DNA from: Spiroplasma chinense
GTDB lineage: Bacteria; Bacillota_I; Bacilli_A; Mycoplasmatales; Mycoplasmataceae
Assembly (NCBI RefSeq): GCF_008086545.1
Contig: NZ_CP043026.1
Span: forward strand, 744,001-808,000
DNA: 64,000 nucleotides
Direction of reading: 5' to 3'
Shown: positions 33,608-44,141 of the stretch, piece after piece
How the letters are laid out: the number at the start of each line of letters is the position of its first letter
Numbering within the stretch: position 1 is the first letter of the stretch
Notes under the pieces: generated by a model
Database searches by the model: none
The model's input: only the letters and a program-made list of their open reading frames with translations
Told to the model about the DNA's origin: nothing
Made by a program: the position numbers and the translations under genes

Positions 33608-34189
33608 ATCTCTAAAATCACTTTGTAATTTAAGTACTAGATTGTCAATTTTTTCATAGAATTCTTCAAAATCTCCATTATTTTCTAATACATAATTAAA
33701 AGGATATCCTTTTAATCTTTCATTTTGATATTCACTAATTGATTTGATTTCTTCAATATCTCTTGCATCACGTTTTTGTACACCATCAATTCGTTGTTCA
33801 AAATTTTTAGTTAGCAATACAGTTCTATCAAATTTAACATTCAATCCCCCTATTATTGCAGCTTCAACAACTATAACTCTAACATTTTTAGTTTTTTTGA
33901 TTAACTTATTAATTCTTTTAGATATTAAAGGCCATATTATTGAAGTAAATTTATCATTTAATTCTTTATTATTAAATACTTCAGTTCTTAATATAGATCT
34001 ATCAATTTGTCCTTCAACCAAAGCATGAGGAATATCACTTTTAAGAAATTTTATAACTTTTTTATCATTAATAACTTCTTTAGACACTTCATCTGCTTCA
34101 ATAACTGTGGCATTATACTTTTCTTTAATGTAGTTTAATAACGTTGATTTTCCTGCACCAATAAAACCACTTACCCCTATTACTCTCAT
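33596..34189 (-). CDS. coaE: Dephospho-CoA kinase
   Basis: A 197-aa P-loop kinase. Walker A is GFIGAGKST; ADEVSKEV follows at the CoA-binding position; VVVEAAIIGG and the lid KRDARD match the family. It performs the last step of coenzyme A synthesis. The start follows TAGGGGGTAATTTA. No TGA Trp codons in the visible part except one near the start of the interaction helix. Confidence 0.9.
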   Translation of the reverse strand: MRVIGVSGFIGAGKSTLLNYIKEKYNATVIEADEVSKEVINDKKVIKFLKSDIPHALVEGQIDRSILRTEVFNNKELNDKFTSIIWPLISKRINKLIKKTKNVRVIVVEAAIIGGLNVKFDRTVLLTKNFEQRIDGVQKRDARDIEEIKSISEYQNERLKGYPFNYVLENNGDFEEFYEKIDNLVLKLQSDFRDQKK

Positions 34190-34212
34190 TAAATTACCCC
34201 CTATTTTGATAT

Positions 34213-34248
34213 AAAAAAATCATTTCTATTATTGAAATGATTTCATTA
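34213..34248 (-). terminator. Terminator
   Basis: AAATCATTTC/GAAATGATTT hairpin, T-run on the minus strand, just after the 535-aa membrane gene. Confidence 0.75.
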
Positions 34249-34250
34249 TA

Positions 34251-35858
34251 TTAATTATAAATTATTTTACTTGCATAATTTGAAAATTTAGATTTAATTG
34301 GTGACATCATTTCGATTGCTTCTAAACAAGTTTCACGATATTTATCATAATCTTCGCTTCTTTTTGCTTTATCTAAACGTTTTACAACGTTTGCTTCATC
34401 ATCGATGTGTTTAAAGTTAGATTCAAGTCTTTCTCTCAAGCAGTAACCAACTTTTGCCATCAATTCTTCTCTTCTAAATGCTATTGCAAATATTTGTTCA
34501 ACAACACTTTCAGCTTCTAAAATATCTCAAGCATCAATTGCATCTCAATATTCTTCAGTTAATTCTTCTAAATCACTTAAGTATCTTCCAAAGACATTAA
34601 CTTTTGAGTTATCCATAACATTTTCAATTAAAGAAACAAATCTTTGGTCAACTCCTGTAAAGTCTTCGATAATTTCTTCTATATCTGAACCTACATCTTC
34701 TCAATCAATTTTTGCTTTTTTATTTGTAATTCTGTTTAACTCATCTTTTGCTTGATCATATAAATCAATTTGAGTATTTTTAGAAAGTTCAAGCATTCTT
34801 ACAATTGATTTGTAGAATGCAATACATTTTGCAGAATCACCAACATTTGCACCCATTGACATTGTTCTTGAATCATCAAAGTTTGAAACTTGCGCTCTTG
34901 AAGGTTTTTCTTTGATACGTTTTTCTTTGATACGTTTTTCCTTTGTAGGTTTTTCTCTATTTGATTTTTCTTTAATGTATTTTTCTTTTTTAGTTTTTGG
35001 TTTTTTAACATGATCGTATTCAGTTGAAAGATTTGTTCCAGTTGAAGCATCAATATCTCTTAGCACAGCTAAGTTGATTCTTCATCAAGCACATTCTCCA
35101 GCAATTGTTCCAGCAAAAGCTAATGCTAGGAATGGAATAAAGATAACTGTTGGAACAAAAATTCATAATCATTTCATAGCAACATTTTCTTCAGCTGTCA
35201 TAACATATCCATCAAAGAATCAAGCAAGTGTTGGTCAATAGAATTGTTTGATATTACCATTAGCCATTAATCTATCTTGAATTTTTTCAAGAGTATCTTG
35301 GTCACTTGCTGCAGGAATTCCTTTAAGTGAAAATTCTCAAACAACCCCCATTTGGAATGGACAAGCTGCTAAAAATGATATTGTTGAACAAAAGAATAAT
35401 AGACCAAATCCAACTCAAGCAATAACCATTGTTAATTGGTAACTTCTAATTGGTCTAACAATTCTTGCAACACCATTTTTTGTTTTGTTTTGGTAACCTA
35501 CTGCATGAATTATTAGTCTTAAAATTAATAACCCAGCAACACTTCCACCAACAATTAATGGAATAAAGAATAAAATTCAGTTAGATGGTAAAAATACAAA
35601 TTTACCAGTTTCAGGATTTTTTCAAACGAAGTGTAAGAATGATGAAGATTTTTCTCCTAAAGAAACATAACCTTTATTAGAATAAATGTTTCATAAGTAA
35701 CTAAACCCAACAAATTGAAGTCCAGGTCTGTTACCTTTTAAAGCTGGAGATATCATCATCATTACACCAAATAAAGCATAAATAACACAAAAAATGATTA
35801 ACATTATAATCATAAATTTAGATTTTTTGTTTTCTTTTAAAATCTTAATGCGCCCCAT
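34251..35858 (-). CDS. Large membrane protein with KEK-rich linker (535 aa)
   Basis: Four hydrophobic segments (about residues 14-38, 88-112, 135-160, 228-252) with two sizable loops, then a cytosolic region. The linker at about residues 285-312 has repeated KEKRIKEK units coded by a near-perfect DNA repeat, followed by a ~220-residue helical domain. Many TGA Trp codons. The ribosome site is TAGGGGTAAATAA. No family recognised; large size and the cytosolic domain suggest a membrane-anchored organiser. It is monocistronic with its own terminator. Confidence 0.75.
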
Positions 35859-36017
35859 GATTTATTTACCCCTATTTAAAAAATAATCATATATATTATA
35901 TATCAAATAAAATAAAAAATATTATATATTACAAAATTTTTAGAAAAATTACAACCAAAAAACTGAAAATATTTTATTTTTTCAACCTATTTGTTTCTAA
36001 AAAATTAATTTTATTGT

Positions 36018-36115
36018 TATACTAAATTTATTATGAAAAGAACATTTCCGAAAATGATTAACTTATTAAATATTTTAATCATTACCAGCATAAGTTTTAC
36101 TGGTAATGATTTTTT
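36018..36115 (+). promoter_or_regulatory. -10 box and leader hairpin (attenuator-like)
   Basis: TATACT (36018-36023) is only ten bases before the first ATG. A 12-bp hairpin AATCATTACCAG/CTGGTAATGATT (about 36074-36109) followed by T6 then lies inside the first 30 codons of the predicted ORF. This is a terminator-like structure near a transcript start. Confidence 0.45.
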
Positions 36116-36629
36116 GCTTTATTTTTGTGCTTTAGCACTAACGACATTTATTTTAATATTAAATCTTAAGATCTTGTTCTTAAATTCTTGAAAAATTGAT
36201 GAGAAATATTACAAACTAGATAAACAAAAACTAAAAACATTATTAATTTTTACTTTTATATTTTTATTGAATCAAGGTTTTTTAGTTTTATTAACCACAA
36301 ATATTAACAGTAATGTTTTACTTATCCCAAATTCTTTAGCTTTTTCCTTTATTATTATTTGTTTAATTATAATTGCCATTTTTTATTTAACTATAAATTC
36401 AATTTTAAGTTCTATAAAAACCTTTAAAGATATATACTTATCAAACAAATTTAGAAATAATCGCGTAAATATTTATTTGATATTTTTAATTATTGAATTA
36501 ACTTTAAAAAATTTATTTTTAGCAAATCATAAAAACCATAACTTATCATTTAAATTAAACATCTTAAAATTTAATAAATTCTGTATAGAAAAAAATATGG
36601 AGTTGAACAAATTGAATTTCTTCTTATAA
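36033..36629 (+). CDS. Hypothetical membrane protein (198 aa); start uncertain
   Basis: Three or four very hydrophobic segments (about 10-50, 75-95, 108-130, 150-165), Ile/Leu/Phe/Asn-rich. No ribosome site precedes ATG 36033, which is ten bases from a -10 box; ATG 36054 is an alternative. A terminator-like hairpin lies at codons 14-26. The next gene follows 31 bases later with a good ribosome site. No family recognised. Confidence 0.5.
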
Positions 36630-36660
36630 ATTTTATTTAATAATACAAGGAGAAAAAAAC

Positions 36661-37104
36661 ATGAGACAAGATAAAAAAATAACAAATTATTTTATCGGTC
36701 TATTAATAATAGTTGTACTGGATGGAGCTTTAACTTTATCAATTGGAACAAGAAGTATAATATATTTAGCAAAAGGTATCTGAATTGCACCCATAATTCA
36801 ATTTATTCCCTTAATATTTTTTGCAACTCTTTTTGCAATAGAAACTATTTTTATTACAAAATATTTTAAAAATTGTGAAAAATATAAAAAAGCCGGTTTA
36901 GAAAACTTTAGATTTAAAGCTTTAAAAGAAATAGAAGACAAAAATATCAAAAAATTTAAAAAAACTATAATCGTTAATTATATAGCTTGTGGATTAACAG
37001 TTTGTTTAGGTTTTTTAGGATTAGTACCCTTATTTTTTATGATTTCAGGAACAAAACAATACAACTTTGATAGACTTATAGAACAAAATAAAAACAATAA
37101 ATAA
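36661..37104 (+). CDS. Membrane protein (147 aa), unknown
   Basis: The ATG follows CAAGGAGAAAAAAC. Three to four hydrophobic segments: about 10-30, 42-68 and 105-130, with a Lys/Glu-rich cytosolic helix between the second and third. Probably co-transcribed with the preceding membrane protein. No family recognised. Confidence 0.68.
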
Positions 37105-37128
37105 ATACACTTAAGATAAAAATATACA

Positions 37129-37158
37129 AAAAAGCAAATCTGTAAGGATTTGCTTTTA
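37129..37158. terminator. Bidirectional terminator
   Basis: AAAGCAAATC/GATTTGCTTT with A- and T-runs, between convergent genes. Confidence 0.82.
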
Positions 37159-38226
37159 ATATTTTGTAAATAAATCAAGATCTGTTTTTAAGTCCCTATA
37201 AGTTAAACAATCATTTATTAACTTAACTTGATTATCTGTTAATTCAAATGGTTTAAAGTAAAATCTTTGTTCATCACTTAAATAAATACCATCTTCTTCT
37301 AACTCATGTTCAGGTCTTAAACAACTTGGAATAACTGAAACATTAATTCTGTTATTACTCAAGAATTTAAATAAAGGTCTGTATTCTCCTCTACCTGGTC
37401 CTAAATTTACAAGACCAATTGCACAACTTGGATCAACTACAAATACTGATAAAACATTTATTTTAGTTTTTTCATCAATAAAGTTTGCAATTGTTTTATT
37501 TGTTAGTAAGAATTTTTCTCTATCAAGTGGAGAAACTGTAAATACTTTTAAGAAAGTATTATTTACAACATTATGGAAAAATACATCCATAAATTTATAA
37601 TTTTGTTCATCTAATGCTTTTGCAGGAACTATTATTCTTCTTTTGTATTCTTGATGATTAAAGTTAACATCAGAATTTTCAACATACTCATATAAACTTT
37701 CAAATACTCTTGGAGAGAAAATATAGTCAAACATTTCAAATAATGTGTAACTTATTATTGATAAAATTCCTTTTCTTACATCTTTTGGTGCATCAGCATT
37801 TAAAACATCAAAAATTCTATAACTTTCCCCATATGAATCAAATAAGTATTTATAGTCACCATTTAATAATGAAACCAAAAAATAAAAGTATTTTACAAAC
37901 AATACTTCTTTTCCAGTCATTTTAACAGTGCGTTCACCTTCTTTATCAACACGTCTATCAACTATTGCTCTTGCAATTTTAGCTATTTGATCATATTGTT
38001 TTAAAATTCTTTGCATATCAAAACTTTCATCAGTTGCAAAAAGAACAGAAAGGAATGGATCATTTTCAACTTTAACTTCGACAATTTCGTCAGACACAAA
38101 GTCAACATATTTGAAACATTCTTCTCCTTCATCGTTAACACTTATTCATTTATTTAAAAAACTAGTTGGTAATAAAAGGTTTCTTTTTAATTTCTTTTTC
38201 TTGTTTAATCCTGCTTTGTCAAACAT
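37156..38226 (-). CDS. Hypothetical cytosolic protein (356 aa)
   Basis: Starts MFDKAGLNKKKK after AAGGGGGTT, then ~310 residues of mixed helix/strand sequence with few features: a basic N terminus, a region with VVDPSCAIGLVNLGPGRGEYR, and an acidic C terminus. No signal peptide or membrane segment. It follows an 93-aa DUF4258-like gene by 18 bases, so both are in one operon. No family recognised with confidence. Confidence 0.7.
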
Positions 38227-38244
38227 AAAAATAACCCCCTTCAT

Positions 38245-38526
38245 TTATTGGTCAGTTTCAATTAAATACAATTGTTTAGTAGCTGAAATTGGAGTTGCTG
38301 TAACTATCAATTTTTCAGGTTTTTTTATTACAAAATAAATATCATTCTTTCTTGTATGAATGTAAATATGATTTGAAGTTTCAAACATTTGGGTTGATTT
38401 TTCAATCATTGTTAAAACTTTTTCTTTTAATAAGTATTCTTCTTCATTACCCAAATTAAGGCGTTGTCTAATTCTTTGTAAAGCATGATCTGAAAACTTA
38501 AATTCATGTCTATAATAGTATCCCAT
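38245..38526 (-). CDS. Small protein with DUF4258-like pattern (93 aa)
   Basis: ATG 38526 after GGGGGGCG is preferred over an in-frame TTG six codons upstream. The core SDHALQRIRQRLNLG followed by two beta strands (IYIHTRKNDIYFVIKK and KLIVTATPIS) resembles DUF4258, a small fold related to RelE/cyclotransferase-like families often found in toxin-like genes. This resemblance is by eye only. It precedes the 356-aa gene by 18 bases. Confidence 0.6.
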   Translation of the reverse strand: MGYYYRHEFKFSDHALQRIRQRLNLGNEEEYLLKEKVLTMIEKSTQMFETSNHIYIHTRKNDIYFVIKKPEKLIVTATPISATKQLYLIETDQ

Positions 38527-38565
38527 TAATACAACGCCCCCCAAAAATCTATAATACTATTATAT

Positions 38566-38596
38566 AAAAAAACAAAACCTTTTTAAAGAGGTTTTG
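38566..38596 (-). terminator. Terminator
   Basis: CAAAACCTTTTTAAAGAGGT hairpin with T7 on the minus strand, just after the 482-aa gene. Confidence 0.75.
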
Positions 38597-38601
38597 CCTA
38601 T

Positions 38602-40050
38602 CTATTCATTATCTTTGTTTCTTTTTTGAGCTCTTTCTGCTAAATCATCATAAAACTTCTTAACTTCTGCTTCAGGTTCATAAATAGATTGGTCCATTTC
38701 ATAAACTCTTCCTTGAAGCGCTTCATTAATAAGTTGTTGATATTCTTGATTTGCATGCATAACTTTTCTTCTATCAAGTTTTGGATTGATAATTAAAATT
38801 GTTACCATAAATGCAAAACATAAACTAATAAATACTAAATTAATTCATAAAATTACAGTTACTGCTTTTACATTAAATGCTTTTGTCAATGCATCAACAA
38901 TCGCTTTAATAGAATCATCAGCACCAAAAGCACTTAAATCACTTTCCGATAAGAATCCAGTGCCCTCAAATCATATTCGTATATTTTTAACAGCTTCATT
39001 GTGATTGCTCATAGTTGCAAATGTATTTCCTAAATACATTTGAAAGAATGAAAGCAATAAAATAAAAGGCATGATTATGTTAAATAATGAAATTCTAAAT
39101 TGTTCTCTATAATTTCTTGCAGGCATAATCATCATATAAAGTATATAAGATAGTATCAATGCCATAAAAGCTATTATAAAGTAACCTGCAGTATTATTAA
39201 CTAAATTACCATAATATTGGTTTATTGTTATATTAAAAACATCCTCATTTGGGCGTTTAGCTGCAAAAGTAGCTCATCCATTAAAGTATGATGCTCATTC
39301 TCCAGATTTAGTATTAATAGTATATTTTGTAAGCGATATGATCAAACTCAAAATTATTCACATTAAACCAGTTACACCAAAAGTTGTTGCTAAACCTATT
39401 TTATATCATTTAATATTTTTTAATTTTGAAGTATATGGATAAAATCTAGCATCTGCCATTGGAGGCGGAGGAACTTGTCTATCTCCAAAACCTTGTCCAA
39501 ATCCTTGACTTCCACCAAAACCTCCGCCAAAACCAGCTCCAGCATTTTGATTTATACCACCTATATTTGGTTGTTCGCTATTATTATCTACAACTTCAAC
39601 TTCTAAACCTTCTGGTTTATCCTCTATTATAGCTTCACTATATTTTTCTTTCATTTCCAAAGAAACTGTTTGGTTTAATTTAATTTCTTTTTCACTTATT
39701 TCAATACTTGAATCTGTTAAAGTTGATTTTTCAACATCATATAGATTTGATATTTTTGTTAATAAACCTGAATAATCGCCATAACAATCTTCAATTGATT
39801 TGTTATCTGGTTTTTCAAATTTAACTTTTTCTTTTGAGATATTTACAATAGCTTTTGCAAATACTGTACTTCATTGAACATCTTTAAAACTTGCTTCATG
39901 ATCTTTTTCTAAAGATAAAAGATTATTTACAAGTTCAATGTTATCATTTCTAAAATCAAGATCTAATAAGATTTTTGTTCTTAATTTTTCATTCTTAATT
40001 ACGTTAAATAGTAATGTAACTATACTTTGATAAACATTTTTTGCTTCCAC
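38602..40050 (-). CDS. Membrane protein with FG-rich linker (482 aa)
   Basis: Start GTG 40050 is chosen because AAAGG lies ten bases upstream; TTG 40059 is too close to it. An N-terminal ~135-residue soluble helical domain is followed by a Gly/Phe-rich linker (GFGGGFGGSQGFGQGFG) and PPPP, then four membrane segments (about 215-240, 290-312, 325-345, 385-410) and a charged C terminus. Trp codons are TGA. FG-rich disordered linkers are rare in Mollicutes. It follows holA by 31 bases. No family recognised. Confidence 0.72.
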
Positions 40051-40081
40051 ATTACTCAAACCTTTCTAAAACTAACATGAA

Positions 40082-41035
40082 TTATTTTCTAAACATTTTT
40101 ATTAGCTCAAACTCAGGAATAATCCTTGAGTCAACAACCCCTTCTTTAATGTTTTTTTCTAATTCATATAACGCTTTAATTTTACCATTAATTCCTTTAA
40201 TATCTAATCTATTTTCTTGTAACAATTTTTGCACCCTATATGGGTTTTGTCCTAAAGTTGAAGCTATTTGTGCATTTGCATAATTCATGCTTTTTAAAAC
40301 CAATGCATTTCTAAGAACTGTAAATTGGCTTGATAACAAGGCTAAAAAAGAGAATGTATTTGAATTTGTTTCGATATAACTTTCTCAACCTTTTAAAAAC
40401 TTGTTTAAATCATTAGTTATAAAAGAGGTTGCTATTTCAAAAACATCAAAAGTACTATATTTAGCAACATTTTCTTTAATTAATTCTTCAGTTATATGCT
40501 TATTTAAAGATATTAATTTAGACATTTCATTGTCTAAAACCCCCAAATCACTTCCAATACTGTTCAAAAACAATTCAATAGCTTGATTATCATATGAAAT
40601 ATTGTTTTTTTCTAATTTCTTACAAATCAATTGTTTTCTTTGATCATAATTTGGACTATCTAACTTCATAACCTTGGTATTTGACTCTACCAGTTTTGCT
40701 ATTTTAAGTTTTTTTGAAAACTTTTCAGAGTTTAAGGTCATAAAAACTTCAATATCTTCATTGTTATTTGCCAAGATTTTCTCAATAAAACTATTGTCAA
40801 AATCCTTGTGTAACTTAACTTTAGATTCATTTACAAATCAACAATCACTTATTATGATGATTTTTTTTGAATTAAATAGAGAATATGTATTTATTTCTTC
40901 ATAAATCTCTTTAATTGAGTCTTCAATTAAAGAGTAAGAATATACTTCATATTCATTTTCTTTATTTAACATACCAATTAGTTTATCAAGTTGTTTTTTT
41001 ATTAAAAATTTATCTTCTGAATGTATAAAAAACAT
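40082..41035 (-). CDS. holA: DNA polymerase III subunit delta
   Basis: A 317-aa protein matching the clamp-loader delta subunit outline: N-terminal MFFIHSEDKFLIKKQL..., middle SIGSDLGVLDNEMSKLISL, and C-terminal LSSQFTVLRNALVLKSMNYANAQIA with HPYRVQKLL-like QNPYRVQKLL. Delta opens the beta clamp. Low overall identity is normal for mollicute HolA. It is divergent from rpsT, as in many Firmicutes where the two genes are neighbours. Confidence 0.85.
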
Positions 41036-41238
41036 ATTTTCTCACCTTTATAAATACATTATCACTTAAATTTGTTAAAAATTTGTAGTTTTTTTAAGAT
41101 TTTTCTTATAAAATAATTAAGGTTTTGATTCATTTTTTCCACTAAAAAATGTGAAAAAAATGAAAAAAATATAAAAAAACTAGAAATTTACTATATACTC
41201 TATTTGTATATATAAAGAAGTTAAAAGGAGTAAAAAAC

Positions 41239-41481
41239 ATGGCAAATATTAAATCACAAGAAAAACGTATTTTAACTAATGAAAAATCACGTCTTGCTAA
41301 CAAAGCTTTTAGAAGTCAAGTTAAAACTGCTATCAAAAAAGCTACTGCTGCAAAATCAGAAGATGCTAAAGATAAAAGCGAATTAATCAATGCTGCTGTT
41401 AGTTTAATTGATAAATCAGTTACTAAAGGTGTTTGAAAAGCAAACAAAGCTGCTAGAGAAAAATCAAGATTAATGAAATAA
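41239..41481 (+). CDS. rpsT: 30S ribosomal protein S20
   Basis: An 80-aa basic helical protein with the S20 signature: MANIKSQEKRILTNEKSRLANKAFRS, then IDKSVTKGVWKANKAAREKSRL. Trp is TGA. The ATG follows AAAAGGAG. The holA-rpsT neighbourhood supports both calls. Confidence 0.95.
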
Positions 41482-41492
41482 TAATAGCAAAT

Positions 41493-41520
41493 GAGTTCCT
41501 AAAAGAACTCTTTTTTTATT
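41493..41520. terminator. Bidirectional terminator
   Basis: GAGTTC/GAACTC hairpin with T7; the comEC stop codon lies in its loop. Confidence 0.82.
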
Positions 41521-43559
41521 TTTACAGTACTTGAAGTTTTTATATTATATCTATAACTATTTTGTGAACTTGTTGAATACAATTGACAATCATTTTCTAA
41601 TAAAGTTTCTATAGTTTCAGAATTTGGAAATTGAAGTTTACCTCTTTTTTCCCCTGATACAAAACAAGTTTTAGGTTTGATCATTTTAATAAATTCTTTC
41701 GTTGAAGAAGTTTTGCTTCCATGATGGCCAACTTGAAGTAAATCTACTTGCCCTTTTGTTAATTTTAAAAACTCTTTATCATTTAATAATCTAGCTTCTC
41801 GTTTACTTGTAGCATCTCCCATAAATAAAATCGTCTTATTAAAAATTTTTAAAACTATAACTTGGGAGTTATCATTTTCATCACTATTAAAAGTTTCTGT
41901 AAAAATATTTATTTTTATATCTTTAAATTCATAATTTATAATTCCGTCATAATTATAAATTATGTTTTTTATTTTAAAAGTTTCTTTCAACTCATCAACT
42001 TGATTGTAATGATCTTGATGATTGTGACTAATAAAAATAGTTTGTATTTTTTCAACACCAATATATTTTAAATAATTTACAGCAGTACTTTGGTTGGCTC
42101 CCAAACCAACTCCTGCATCAAACATAAATATTTTTCCCTTGTACTTCATCACAAATGAATTTCCATTTCCTACATTTAACATTTCAATTACAGGTTGATG
42201 TAATTTTATTTGATTAGAAACCACTCCTCCTGTAATTGAAAATACCAAAAGAAAAATTGTAAATATTTTTTTTCAATATTTAACAAAGAAAAAATTTAAT
42301 AGTACAAAAAATAAAATGTAGTAAACAATCAAATAAATATAACCTACACTACCAACATTGGTTATGAAATTATACTCACCAAAAATTTTTGTAATCTCAA
42401 ATAAACTTTTATACAAGAAATTATATATGGGATCAAATAAAGGAATCCAAAAAAATACACAAAGAAAAAAACTTAAAGATAAAACTGGAACTAAAAATAT
42501 TTCTTGTACTTGAGAAATTCAATATATCTTGTAATCAAAATAGATCTGTAAAGGTATAAACAATAAATTTATTAGCAACAAGTTATAAAGAATTGCATTT
42601 ACTGTTTTTTTATCAATAATTCTTTTTAAAAATATAATAGCTATTAAAGAATAAATGAAACCAACATTAAAAATGTAATAAGGATTTATAAAACAAATAA
42701 TAATTCATGTAATAGATAATTTAGAATATCGTGAAACATTAAATTTATAGTTCCTTTCAAATCATTTAAAAGCCATTAATATAAATACCTTTAACATAAC
42801 TGGGGGAAATCTTAGTAAATAAACATAGAACCCAAACATTAAAATAATCACAATTTTATACTTTGTATATTTTTTATTGTTTTTAGCTATATATTTTTGA
42901 ACAAAATAGCCCAAAGGATATAAATAAAGACCTGAAATATTTAAAAGATAGGTTAAATTGATTGAAAGTAAATTTTTATATAACTGATCTTGAGTTTTAT
43001 TTTGAAAAATCATTAATTTAACCAAATCGTTACTTTTATTTGCAATTTTAAAAAAACAATACCTTAAGTCAAAAGGTATTGTTTTTGAAATTACAAAGTC
43101 TTTAATTTCAAAAACTACATTTTTATCTAACAGAAGCTGATTAAAGTTAAAATCTCAAAAGTTCCCATTAACACTAATCTTTTCAGCTTCCCCTACCAAC
43201 AAAACCACTTCCCCTACCGCTAATTTCACTTCCCCTACTCAAATAAAATACTTAACAGGACCTTTTTGTAAAATTGCATAACTGTCTTTGACTTCGTATA
43301 CATAAAAATATTTGTAATTATTTAAAATGTCTGGAGCGAATTTAAAGAATATACAAAAATATAGCAAAAAAATCACATAAATTAGCGAGAGATATTTTAT
43401 CTTATTTGAGTACATTAAAAATATCATCAAAAATAGAACATATACAGAGCAACTTACCCCTACACTTTTGATGTTTCTGGTACAAATTGTAATAACTATA
43501 GAAACTGCTAAAAAGACAAATCAATTAATTCGCTCGTATAAGTCTTGGTATAGCTTCAT
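41499..43559 (-). CDS. comEC: ComEC/Rec2-like DNA uptake channel
   Basis: A 686-aa protein. The C-terminal ~230 residues are a metallo-beta-lactamase domain (DAGVGLGANQST, HNHQDHYNQVDE, MGDAT, QVGHHGSKTS). The N-terminal ~450 residues hold an OB-like part and many membrane segments, as in ComEC, which imports single-stranded DNA across the membrane. ATG 43559 overlaps the upstream gene by 35 bases. A terminator-like hairpin and a VGEV tandem repeat lie in the N-terminal third. No ComEA or ComF is visible nearby. Confidence 0.85.
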
Positions 43560-44055
43560 TAAAGAATTTCAAGTTATATGTGCCTTTATAATGACTTTTA
43601 AGCTCCTTAATACATTCAGAATATGTTTTTGATAAATCTGTAAAGATATCAACAGACCAATTACTTGCAGTTTCAGTTACACCTCTTGATAGAAAGAATT
43701 CTTTAGTTAAAGTAGATCTTGCAAACTTTATTGTTTCAATTTCTTCTTTAGGCATTAAAAATATTGTTCTTGTAGTTTCAAAGTTTGCATGTTCACTTAT
43801 AGTAAAAAAATTATATATGAATTGTAACTTTTGATTTTTTATCAAATCTTGTTCATCAGTTAACTCATCAAAATATTCAAAATCATTTGGTATTAATTTT
43901 TTATTTTTTAATTCAATGTCATATTCAATTTTAAATAAGACTAAACTTTGTGATACTTTAACTTCACCACTGTGCTTATGGTTTTTTAAAACTAAAACTA
44001 TTCCACCAACTATTAAAGTTATTACTAATAATAAAATGTAAAATATTTTTTTCAT
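43525..44055 (-). CDS. Membrane-anchored extracytoplasmic protein (176 aa)
   Basis: ATG 44055 is chosen after AGGAGG. One N-terminal membrane helix (about 3-25) without a lipobox Cys, then a ~150-residue hydrophilic domain with FEYFDELTDEQDL and RGVTETASNWSVDIF. Trp is TGG here, unusual in this window. It overlaps the comEC start and follows the ABC permease by ~80 bases. A role with comEC or the ABC exporter is suggested by position only. Confidence 0.68.
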   Translation of the reverse strand: MKKIFYILLLVITLIVGGIVLVLKNHKHSGEVKVSQSLVLFKIEYDIELKNKKLIPNDFEYFDELTDEQDLIKNQKLQFIYNFFTISEHANFETTRTIFLMPKEEIETIKFARSTLTKEFFLSRGVTETASNWSVDIFTDLSKTYSECIKELKSHYKGTYNLKFFNEAIPRLIRAN

Positions 44056-44102
44056 AATATTCCTCCTCACTATAACTATCGTCATGTAATTCAAAAAAAT
44101 GT

Positions 44103-44141
44103 ACAAAAAAAAAAAAATAATTTCAATTAAGAAATTATTTA
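44103..44141 (-). terminator. Terminator (repeat copy 1)
   Basis: AAATAATTTC/GAAATTATTT with an A13 run on the plus strand; the permease stop lies in it. The same sequence recurs at 47744. Confidence 0.75.
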
